IMG/VR virus record: IMGVR_UViG_3300049995_000166
Span: 1 to 20,424 of that record
From: a virus
Length of the DNA stretch: 20,424 nt
Strand: one strand, 5' to 3'
Under the pieces are notes generated by a model. That model did no database searches. It saw only the letters and a list, made by a program, of their open reading frames with translations, and was not told the origin of the DNA. Both the position numbers and the translations under genes were made by a program. Shown here piece after piece: positions 1-5,011 of the stretch; positions within the stretch are counted from its first letter, which is position 1, and each line of letters begins with the position of its first letter.

Positions 1-1406
1 ATCTCTGGTTTAGCGTGAAGGATGCATAGGGATTCGTAAGGTAAAACAGCAGGCTCAGCAACCTCTTCAGAAGGGGGTGTGGGTTCAAATCCCATCTCCG
101 GGCTCTCTGTTGTTTCTTCGGAAGCGACTCCTTGGCTGCTTATAACGGGCTTCGGAACGGATTCCGTGTCCCCTTTCGGTTTCTGCTTAGGGGCAGACTT
201 CACGATGGCGCTGCACACCTGACAATACTGCTGTCCGTCAACCTCAACGGGCTTGTACGTTGGATTTCCGCAGCGGGCGCAGCGGATCCTTTGCCCTTCC
301 TCAGGCCTCGTGACCTTGCGGATGTCAGCCATGGAGGGGGGCTTGCCTTCGGCTTCGATGTGTTCAGCTATGACCTTAGCGACTTCTTCCCGTTTCTCTG
401 GAGGGGCAGCAAGGATCTCTCTAGCTTGCCCTTCAGTTAATTTTTCCAAGTTGCCACGTGGCAAGATAGACATATTTTCTATCTCTAACATTGAAAGATG
501 ACGAGATACCCATCCGGGATCTTTGCCGAAAGCCTGCGCTAGTGCTTCCTGGGTGGGGTATTCCTGTGGATGTTGTTCTAACTGGTGCTTGAGAACGTGA
601 GCCATTTCCATATCTGTTAGGTCTTTACGAGCAATATTTTCTAGGAGACGGATTCTATCAAATTCGATGTCGCTCATTTCCTTGACTATGAGGGGTACTG
701 TTTTCATTCCGAGCTGCCTAGCAGCCAGAAGCCGTCTTTCTCCAGCGCAGAGCTCCACATGGCCGGGCTTCTTTGCAGGCCTGACGATGAGGGGCTCGAT
801 GATCATGCCTGCCGCGTGGATCTCCGTCATCAGCGTCTCTATGCCTTCGCCTATTGCTTGACGGAAAGTGAAAGAGGGGGACAGGATCCTGTCGACTGGA
901 AACTCTGCGTAATAGCCAGGCGTGACAGGGGCGTCCTTGGCTGGGTATTCAGGATTCCACTTCTGCATCGAAGGGGCAAGCGTGGCTGAGGTTGAAGGTT
1001 TCGGTAGGGGAGGGGGAGTGGCTGCTGTGATTATGTCTTTTGTGGGTTGTCCGGCAGCCGCCGCTTCTCCGTGTCCCGGTCCATATTTGGGAGTCTCTAA
1101 TGGAACCTCAGGGAGAGCCTGGGGATCCTTGATTCGGTTTGCTTCGGATGGGGCGGCTGCTTTCGGAAACCTGAAAAACCAGCGGTTAGTATTCTCGTCC
1201 TTGCCTGACTGTCCCCCTGCAGAGGCGCAGGCGCGGTGAATTTTGTGCCAGTCCTCGCCGTCAATGTAGGTGCCTTGCAGCTGGCTAGCAACGACGTCGC
1301 CGCTGTCCTCGGAGAACTCGAACACCTTAACGACTTCCCTAGCTGACTTGTTCAGGAGCTGAGCGAAAACGTTCTCAAGGTCCGTGGCTGAACGTATCTC
1401 CGTCAT
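1..1406 (-). CDS. ParB-like partition / DNA-binding protein (partial, C-terminus off the left edge)
   Basis: The minus strand is open from ATG 1406 to the window edge, giving 468 residues with no stop. The centre is a ParB/Srx nuclease-like domain: residues 220-230 read CAGERRLLAAR, the conserved ParB box, followed by LLENIARKDLTDMEMA at about 254-269. A helix-turn-helix follows at about 285-307 (TQEALAQAFGKDPGWVSRHL). Residues 376-398 form a zinc ribbon (CARC...CQVC), an unusual addition to ParB. The N-terminal 160 residues are not recognised and contain a Pro/Ala-rich linker (about 100-160). ParB proteins bind centromere-like sites for DNA segregation, and phage versions can also regulate transcription. 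No ParA is visible, though it may lie to the left. The start overlaps the upstream stop (ATGA), so it is the last visible gene of the 2613-to-1 operon. Family assignment is firm; the exact role is inferred. Confidence 0.88.
   Translation of the reverse strand, partial: MTEIRSATDLENVFAQLLNKSAREVVKVFEFSEDSGDVVASQLQGTYIDGEDWHKIHRACASAGGQSGKDENTNRWFFRFPKAAAPSEANRIKDPQALPEVPLETPKYGPGHGEAAAAGQPTKDIITAATPPPLPKPSTSATLAPSMQKWNPEYPAKDAPVTPGYYAEFPVDRILSPSFTFRQAIGEGIETLMTEIHAAGMIIEPLIVRPAKKPGHVELCAGERRLLAARQLGMKTVPLIVKEMSDIEFDRIRLLENIARKDLTDMEMAHVLKHQLEQHPQEYPTQEALAQAFGKDPGWVSRHLSMLEIENMSILPRGNLEKLTEGQAREILAAPPEKREEVAKVIAEHIEAEGKPPSMADIRKVTRPEEGQRIRCARCGNPTYKPVEVDGQQYCQVCSAIVKSAPKQKPKGDTESVPKPVISSQGVASEETTESPEMGFEPTPPSEEVAEPAVLPYESLCILHAKPE
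62..103 (+). other. tRNA 3'-end-like sequence (variable arm, T-arm, acceptor strand)
   Basis: On the plus strand, GTGGG (79-83), TTCAAAT (84-90) and CCCAT (91-95) form a textbook tRNA T-arm, followed by a seven-base acceptor-like strand CTCCGGG (96-102). Just upstream, CCTCTT (62-67) and AAGGGG (71-76) can pair around a three-base loop like the long variable arm of a tRNA-Leu or tRNA-Ser. No matching 5' acceptor (CCCGGAG) or D-arm is visible upstream, so this is not an intact tRNA gene. The segment lies inside the parB-like reading frame on the other strand. It could be a viral attachment site matching a host tRNA 3' end, or chance. Confidence 0.35.
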
Positions 1407-1570
1407 TTTGCTATTCCCGCCTTCGTTTTTGGCATACCGAAACCCGTCTTAGGCTTCCGGCTGCAGAAGCCGCGGACCAAACCCGGGTTCAGCCTCGTCC
1501 AGTCCTCGTGCCCGCACCCTCCCTTGGAGGGGCAGTCGTCACAGGGGCAAACAAGAAAAGGCTCAATCAT
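1403..1570 (-). CDS. Cys-rich 55-aa mini-protein
   Basis: ATG 1570 follows GGGGAGG with a seven-base spacer, and its ATGA overlaps the end of the upstream gene. The stop overlaps the start of the ParB-like gene, so translation of all three is probably coupled. The protein is 55 residues long. Its N-terminal part holds a dense Cys/His cluster (CPCDDCPSKGGCGH at about 8-21), plus another Cys near residue 34, and could bind a metal. The C-terminal half is basic (Lys/Arg rich). I do not recognise the family. The tight overlaps and strong ribosome binding site make it likely to be a real gene despite its size. Confidence 0.6.
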   Translation of the reverse strand: MIEPFLVCPCDDCPSKGGCGHEDWTRLNPGLVRGFCSRKPKTGFGMPKTKAGIAK

Positions 1571-1725
1571 TCAAAAACCTCCCCGTTCCTATCTCTAAGA
1601 TTTAGATAATGAATCTCAAAGTCTACGTCCGCAATCGTGAAACCAAAGAAGAACGATTTCCAATCCAGTTCAAAATAAACCTCGTAAAGCCGATCTCTAA
1701 ACCATTTTTCCCTTTGAAATTTCAT
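1567..1725 (-). CDS. small hypothetical protein (52 aa)
   Basis: ATG 1725 lies nine bases after GGAG, and the preceding gene stops four bases upstream. Its end overlaps the Cys-rich mini-protein gene. The 52-residue product is rich in aromatic and charged residues (MKFQREKWFRDRLYEVYFEL at the start, then FFFGFTIADVDFEIHYL), suggesting a compact alpha/beta fold with no membrane segment or metal motif. I do not recognise it. Spacing within the operon and the ribosome binding site are the main support. Confidence 0.5.
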   Translation of the reverse strand: MKFQREKWFRDRLYEVYFELDWKSFFFGFTIADVDFEIHYLNLRDRNGEVFE

Positions 1726-1728
1726 TGT

Positions 1729-1950
1729 TTAAGTCTCCTCGAGGTCTTCATCTAGGGTCTTCTGCGCCTTCTTGATCTGGACTGTCACGTGGTCGCCAAG
1801 GGGGTATCCGGCGTAAACGTCCTTGGAGTCGCTGATCAGGGTTAGGCTGTCGCCGTCAGGAGTTTTGAACACGACTTTGTAGACAGGCGCCTTAGCGGTC
1901 TTCCGGGCGTAGCCGTGGCTGACAACCTCGAAAGTCATTGCTTCAGACAA
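1729..1950 (-). CDS. hypothetical beta-rich small protein
   Basis: The reading frame is open from GTG 1959, but GGAGG at about 1963-1967 sits directly against that GTG and is correctly spaced (ten bases) for TTG 1950, so TTG 1950 is preferred (73 aa). ATG 1938 is a third option. The product alternates hydrophobic and polar residues (VYKVVFKTPDGDSLTLISDS, then DHVTVQIKKAQ), as expected for a small beta-barrel. No family is recognised. The frame overlaps the upstream gene end and is followed four bases later by the next gene, so it belongs to the minus-strand early operon. Confidence 0.6.
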   Translation of the reverse strand: MSEAMTFEVVSHGYARKTAKAPVYKVVFKTPDGDSLTLISDSKDVYAGYPLGDHVTVQIKKAQKTLDEDLEET

Positions 1951-1955
1951 GACTT

Positions 1956-2411
1956 TCACACCTCCTTGACGAGAAGGGTTTTCGGTAAGGGCGTGTATTC
2001 CGCTGTGACCTCAACCGTTTCGCCCCTGAGCACCCGGTTCATGGCTGCGCGGTAGGCTTCGAGGAACGCTTCGTCAGTCATGCAGTGCGGCGTAACGCCG
2101 CGGTAGTTGATGGGGTACCACTTGTTGCCGTTGGGGGGGCTCCACTCGAGCACGTAGTTGCTAGCAATGCGTTGTCCATTGCCGATCACTACGGACCTTC
2201 GCCTCAGCTGGATCCTTTGGGCTTCACTGCTTGGCTGCCTGGGCTTTGGGCTTGATGGATGCGCCTCGCCCCTTGCCAGAACGTGGAACGAAGTATCGGT
2301 TTTAGGCTCGGCGCCGCCACCGGGGAGATGTAGAACATTTACCCGCCCGATTCGCATGGAATCATGTGCAGCCGAGGATAGCTCACGCTCAACAACACTA
2401 TTTTCAACCAA
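1956..2411 (-). CDS. hypothetical protein (151 aa) in early operon
   Basis: The frame starts at TTG 2411, ten bases after AAGGAG at the end of the ribbon-helix-helix gene. The N-terminal 75 residues are low complexity and rich in Ser, Pro and Arg, so probably disordered. The C-terminal half (from about 76, VVIGNGQRIASNYVLEW, through NGNKWYPINYRGVTPHCMTD and EAFLEAYRAAMNRVLRGE) looks folded, with a short beta section then a helix. No family is recognised. The N-terminal boundary is uncertain; an internal ATG exists at about residue 19. Its end overlaps the next gene's start region. Confidence 0.55.
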   Translation of the reverse strand: MVENSVVERELSSAAHDSMRIGRVNVLHLPGGGAEPKTDTSFHVLARGEAHPSSPKPRQPSSEAQRIQLRRRSVVIGNGQRIASNYVLEWSPPNGNKWYPINYRGVTPHCMTDEAFLEAYRAAMNRVLRGETVEVTAEYTPLPKTLLVKEV

Positions 2412-2415
2412 AAAA

Positions 2416-2613
2416 TCAGTTCTCCTTAACAGGTTTTGGCGTATTTCGTTTCAAAAATTCTTTAACGGCTTCTGTTACAGCCTCAGTCTTGTTTCGATAC
2501 TGGGGAAGCCCAAAGTCATCTTTGAGATTCTCAACGAGCCTTTCGACTGCATTGAGAAGCTCTGTTGGAATACGGACTGTTGCCCATTTATCTTCCTCCA
2601 ACTCTTGTGACAC
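2416..2613 (-). CDS. ribbon-helix-helix (CopG/Arc-type) transcriptional regulator
   Basis: The 65-residue protein has the ribbon-helix-helix pattern: a short strand WATVRIPTELLNAVERLV (about 10-27), then an amphipathic helix pair ending in NKTEAVTEAVKEFLKR (about 41-56). Such proteins dimerise and bind short palindromes with the beta-ribbon. It is the first gene of the leftward early operon. It is divergent from a second ribbon-helix-helix gene at 2752, and the shared intergenic region carries repeated GTTAC/GTAAC motifs, so autoregulation or a mutual switch is plausible. The family is clear; the regulatory role is inferred. Confidence 0.8.
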   Translation of the reverse strand: MSQELEEDKWATVRIPTELLNAVERLVENLKDDFGLPQYRNKTEAVTEAVKEFLKRNTPKPVKEN

Positions 2614-2751
2614 TCTTATAACACCTCGGTAACATTATCTTTTCGGAACTTATATTTAAGATTTGTTACACTGACGTTACGCAGCAGTAACAAAAATCTA
2701 TACTCTAGATTCAGAAAAGATAAATACTATGTTACAATAGTGTAACAATGG
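2614..2751. promoter_or_regulatory. divergent promoter region with GTTAC/GTAAC operator-like motifs
   Basis: For the leftward genes, the symmetric sequence CTTATATTTAAG (2649-2660) is a good archaeal TATA box about 36 bases before the 2613 start. For the rightward gene, GATAAATAC (about 2719-2727) is TATA-like and would give a near-leaderless transcript. GTTAC or its complement occurs at 2629-2633, 2665-2669, 2676-2680 and 2687-2691. GTTACA-ATAG-TGTAAC (2731-2746) is a perfect six-base inverted repeat just before the plus-strand start. These are probable operators for one or both flanking ribbon-helix-helix proteins. Confidence 0.6.
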
Positions 2752-3189
2752 ATGAAGATGACAAAAGAGAAATATCCAGAAGACCAGCCAAGAAGTTCAG
2801 AAACTGTTCGGATACCTCAAAGTATGTTATCTGCTGTTGAGGAATTCTTGGGCACAGAGATAGCTAAAAGCAGAGGGTTCAGGTTCAAATCGGACGTTGT
2901 GACTGCAGCAGTAAGAGAATTACTGGATAGATATAGTGCAGCCTTGAAACCTCGATTCATCCATTATAATGTCTATGAAGATCACGTCAGCATCATCGAC
3001 AACGAGCAGCCAGAAGGAAAGAACTGGGTTGACGTGTACTTTCAGAACAGTAAAGCATGGTGCGACTTGTGCGAGAAACACGACTGCGATCACACCCAGT
3101 TTGCGTTGAGTTTGCCTGAAGTTGTAAATGTTCTTGAAGAAAAGGGCTGGGTCGTAGAGGACGGAAAAATCATGAAAGGACCACAATAA
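2752..3189 (+). CDS. ribbon-helix-helix regulator with C-terminal Cys/His domain
   Basis: Residues 15-65 form a ribbon-helix-helix domain: SETVRIPQSMLSAVEEFLG strand and helix, then FKSDVVTAAVRELLDRY. The following 80 residues are a separate domain with CDLCEKHDCDH at about 104-114, a likely zinc site, and a final segment VVNVLEEKGWVVEDGKI. The architecture of N-terminal DNA binding plus a small metal or sensor domain is common in archaeal regulators. ATG 2752 is used; ATG 2758 is also in frame. The gene faces the 65-aa ribbon-helix-helix gene across a shared operator region, as in a two-repressor switch, and the next gene follows 13 bases later. Confidence 0.75.
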   Translation: MKMTKEKYPEDQPRSSETVRIPQSMLSAVEEFLGTEIAKSRGFRFKSDVVTAAVRELLDRYSAALKPRFIHYNVYEDHVSIIDNEQPEGKNWVDVYFQNSKAWCDLCEKHDCDHTQFALSLPEVVNVLEEKGWVVEDGKIMKGPQ

Positions 3190-3202
3190 GGAAGGTGAAA
3201 AG

Positions 3203-3559
3203 ATGCCAAAGGAAGTATGTGTTGATTGCGGAAAAGAATTAGGATTAATGAAATTTAAACCTAAGAAAGAATGGGGACTCACCGGAAATCTTTGTCATGA
3301 TTGCTACAATAAATGGTTAAATCAAGCCAAAGCCGAAGGTGGGGAAGAAAGAATACCTGCCAAACCTGAACCGTCCATAAATAAGGAAGTCTGGACTGGG
3401 CCCAAGTGGGAGTATAGGATTGAACCAGCTGTGTATATTATGGGATGGAATATGGATAATATCAATAAAGATGGCGAAGAAGGATGGGAATCTGTGAACG
3501 CCTTCTATGATGCAAAACATAGCCAAACCTATATCCTTATGAAACGCTCCAAAAGATGA
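3203..3559 (+). CDS. zinc-ribbon protein with DUF4177-like C-terminus
   Basis: ATG 3203 follows GGAAGGTG by about six bases and lies 13 bases after the upstream regulator, so the two are probably cotranscribed. The N-terminal 36 residues contain two CxxC knuckles (CVDCG near 6-10 and CHDCY near 31-35), a small zinc ribbon. The C-terminal 55 residues (WEYRIEPAVYIMGWNMDNIN, then EEGWESVNAFYD, ending in YILMKR) match the pattern of DUF4177-type domains (WEY..., GxEGWE, ...LKR), whose function is not known. Domain recognition is from pattern only. Confidence 0.7.
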   Translation: MPKEVCVDCGKELGLMKFKPKKEWGLTGNLCHDCYNKWLNQAKAEGGEERIPAKPEPSINKEVWTGPKWEYRIEPAVYIMGWNMDNINKDGEEGWESVNAFYDAKHSQTYILMKRSKR

Positions 3560-3667
3560 GAAGATGAAGATAGAGGGGAGGAAAAGAAGTTCTCCGCTTT
3601 CCAAACATCAGCGACCCGAATGGAGTAAATAATGTAATCAAAACGATAAAAAAACAAGTCTAAGAAA

Positions 3668-3829
3668 TCAGATTCCGTTCGCTGTTGTGGCTTTGCATAC
3701 GGGGCACATCCACCCCGCAGGCTTCATAAGATTGCCCCTTTGAACGTAGAACCGGTGCATCTTGACAGGTCTATTGCCACTTTTAGTTTTACAGCTGTTC
3801 GGACATTCAGGACCTGCTTGCCTACCCAA
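3668..3829 (-). CDS. small zinc-ribbon protein (53 aa)
   Basis: A short minus-strand frame starts at TTG 3829, nine bases after GGAG. Two cysteine pairs, CPNSC near residues 9-13 and CPVC near 42-45, are separated by a basic stretch with aromatic residues (MHRFYVQRGN), which fits a single zinc ribbon. It has its own TATA-like sequence upstream (3865-3874). It is convergent with the 3203-3559 gene and divergent from the 3949 operon. No function can be assigned. The unusual start and small size keep confidence moderate. Confidence 0.5.
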   Translation of the reverse strand: MGRQAGPECPNSCKTKSGNRPVKMHRFYVQRGNLMKPAGWMCPVCKATTANGI

Positions 3830-3864
3830 CCTTTTTCACTCCACATTCTTGTAAGGTTATACCT

Positions 3865-3874
3865 GCATATAAGC
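3865..3874 (-). promoter_or_regulatory. TATA-like promoter element for the 3829 gene
   Basis: GCTTATATGC on the minus strand resembles an archaeal TATA box. Initiation about 25 bases downstream would fall near 3843, just before the GGAG and TTG start of the zinc-ribbon gene. Confidence 0.4.
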
Positions 3875-3884
3875 ATTACCATTT

Positions 3885-3940
3885 AATACATTAAACCGTA
3901 ACACTTAAATACTATATAATACATTATATCGTATTGGTGA
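3885..3940 (+). promoter_or_regulatory. promoter of the 3949-4628 operon with a 17-bp direct repeat
   Basis: CTTAAATACTATATAAT (3904-3920) provides an archaeal TATA box about 30-45 bases before ATG 3949, and GGTGA (3936-3940) is a ribosome binding site with an eight-base spacer. Two similar 17-mers, AATACATTAAACCGTAA (3885-3901) and AATACATTATATCGTAT (3918-3934), lie exactly 33 bases apart, about three helical turns, flanking the TATA box. They look like tandem operator sites. Confidence 0.5.
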
Positions 3941-3948
3941 AAGCGTAA

Positions 3949-4098
3949 ATGTCTGGGTTTGAGGAGCGTCGCAGAATGATCAGCAGGTTCCGCCAGGAGG
4001 AAGGGCGTGACCCCGACGATGCGGAGTGGCTGGAGATCTACGCAGCAGCAAGGTTAGGCAGGGAAAAACCGTTTCCTTGGACAACTGGGAGATGGTGA
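3949..4098 (+). CDS. small hypothetical protein (49 aa)
   Basis: The first frame after the TATA box starts at ATG 3949 with GGTGA eight bases upstream. The 49-residue product begins MSGFEERRRMISRFRQEEGR and continues with DPDDAEWLEIYAAARLGREK, so it is highly charged and probably helical. No family is recognised. It overlaps the next gene by a few bases (ATGGTGA). The promoter and operon position support it; the size leaves some doubt. Confidence 0.5.
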   Translation: MSGFEERRRMISRFRQEEGRDPDDAEWLEIYAAARLGREKPFPWTTGRW

Positions 4099-4259
4099 AG
4101 ATGGCTAGGCAGACGTGGCGCGGGTTCGAGTACCTGCGTAGGGAACGGCGGGAAGAGAAGTGCCCCGAGTGCGGCCGTGAGCTCAGTCTAAAGCAGACAA
4201 ACGCGATCTTCGACCGCTGGATCCAGTACTGCAGCTGGTGCGGCTGGGAGGAAGTCTGA
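4092..4259 (+). CDS. zinc-ribbon small protein (55 aa)
   Basis: The frame is open from GTG 4026, but that start lies deep inside the preceding gene. ATG 4092 (ATGGTGA overlap) or ATG 4101 (nine bases after GGGAG) are the likely starts. The product has a basic N-terminus, then two cysteine knuckles, CPECG near residues 24-28 and CSWCG near 47-51, separated by about 18 residues (ELSLKQTNAIFDRWIQY), a classic rubredoxin-like zinc ribbon. Such proteins often bind nucleic acid or act as protein adaptors, and no partner is evident. Its stop overlaps the next start (TGATG). Confidence 0.65.
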   Translation: MVKMARQTWRGFEYLRRERREEKCPECGRELSLKQTNAIFDRWIQYCSWCGWEEV

Positions 4260-4498
4260 TGAGCACAGAAGAAAGGGGGAGAACGAGTTACGTGGACCTT
4301 CTCATTTCGACATTGACGGAGCACGAGAAGACCCTCAGCAGGCTCATTGACAGGCTGGAAAAGGTTGAGGGCCTCCTAGCAGAGGAAGCAGGCGCCAAAG
4401 CCGCTGCGCTCGGCTCGGACACGCTGGTGTACATGAAGGTTAAGCTGAATCGTCCAGTCGACGAGGCAGTGAAGATCATTGAATCTCTTAAGGAGTGA
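4259..4498 (+). CDS. coiled-coil small protein (79 aa)
   Basis: ATG 4259 overlaps the preceding stop, implying coupled translation. Residues 10-48 are strongly heptad-like (LLISTLTEHEKTLSRLIDRL followed by EKVEGLLAEEAG), so a coiled coil and oligomerisation are likely. The C-terminal part (DTLVYMKVKLNRPVDEAVKI) looks like a strand and helix. No family is recognised. It lies between a zinc ribbon and another tiny helical protein in the plus-strand operon. Confidence 0.65.
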   Translation: MSTEERGRTSYVDLLISTLTEHEKTLSRLIDRLEKVEGLLAEEAGAKAAALGSDTLVYMKVKLNRPVDEAVKIIESLKE

Positions 4499-4505
4499 AC
4501 GGAAA

Positions 4506-4628
4506 ATGTCGATGAGCGAGGTTTGGCGCAAGTACGACAGGGCTAGGGCGGCGCTTGACGAGCTTCACGCAGCCCTCGAGAAGCTGGACCGCAAGTTGCA
4601 GCAGCCAAAGAAGGGTAAAAGGGTATAA
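4506..4628 (+). CDS. tiny helical protein (40 aa)
   Basis: ATG 4506 follows the previous stop by seven bases, with AACGGAAA upstream as a weak binding site. The 40 residues are almost entirely helical and charged (VWRKYDRARAALDELHAALE, then KLDRKLQQPKKGKRV) with a basic tail. Codon use matches the preceding genes. It is the last gene of the operon, just before a T-rich terminator. No function can be assigned. Confidence 0.5.
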   Translation: MSMSEVWRKYDRARAALDELHAALEKLDRKLQQPKKGKRV

Positions 4629-4647
4629 AGGCTGCTGGGGCTGGTTG

Positions 4648-4690
4648 CTTTGTTCTTTTAGAAGCTATTTTTATTCTTTTTCAATTATTT
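4648..4690 (+). terminator. T-rich terminator of the plus-strand operon
   Basis: Several T tracts (TTTTAGAAG, CTATTTTTATTC, CTTTTTC) follow the last plus-strand gene, in the style of archaeal oligo-T terminators. The region overlaps the 3' end of the convergent 4671-4970 gene. Confidence 0.5.
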
Positions 4691-4970
4691 TGGCGCCTAG
4701 CTGTTTTTCTAGGTTATCTCTCATACTTTTAAGCTCCATAGCCTTTTCCAGAAGCTGAACAACCTTGTTTTTTTGAAAGACGATTTCTGTTTCTGGCTTC
4801 TCAATCGCAGCTTTAGCCTTGTCGTATTTACCTTCAGCTATGGACATAGACAGGTCCCCAAACAATGAACGTGCTTGATGCAGCTGCTGCAATACTACAT
4901 TCAATTCTTTGATCGTTTTATCAAGCTCTAAAAACATTGAACCGCGATCTTTTTCGGACAAAACATTCAC
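4671..4970 (-). CDS. coiled-coil protein (99 aa)
   Basis: The frame starts at GTG 4970. The product is nearly all helical with heptad repeats (MFLELDKTIKELNVVLQQLH near 12-31, and KNKVVQLLEKAMELKSMRDN near 68-87), with no membrane segment or metal motif. The fold suggests a dimeric or bundle-forming coiled coil. It is the last gene of the long leftward late block, 41 bases after the ABC-ATPase/GNAT gene. A T6 run in the gap (4990-4995) may end the late transcript, in which case this gene has its own promoter. No family is recognised. Confidence 0.6.
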   Translation of the reverse strand: MNVLSEKDRGSMFLELDKTIKELNVVLQQLHQARSLFGDLSMSIAEGKYDKAKAAIEKPETEIVFQKNKVVQLLEKAMELKSMRDNLEKQLGAKIIEKE

Positions 4971-5011
4971 CGTTAAAGAATAGTATTTGAAAAAACTTAA
5001 GGTTATCGCCC

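Noticed and set aside
1-103. Complete tRNA gene at the left end
   Set aside because: No 5' acceptor strand or D-arm matches the 3' part; only the 3' portion is tRNA-like.
132-1239. Several plus-strand reading frames across 132-1239
   Set aside because: They lie antisense to the parB-like gene, whose minus-strand frame has clear conserved motifs; the plus-strand frames are compositionally odd and overlap each other.
3564-3632. 22-codon frame (MKIEGRKRSSPLSKHQRPEW...) after the 3203-3559 gene
   Set aside because: Too short, no clear binding site or conservation argument; could be chance.
4026-4091. GTG 4026 as start of the zinc-ribbon gene at 4092
   Set aside because: It would overlap most of the 3949-4098 gene and has no binding site; ATG 4092 or 4101 fits better.
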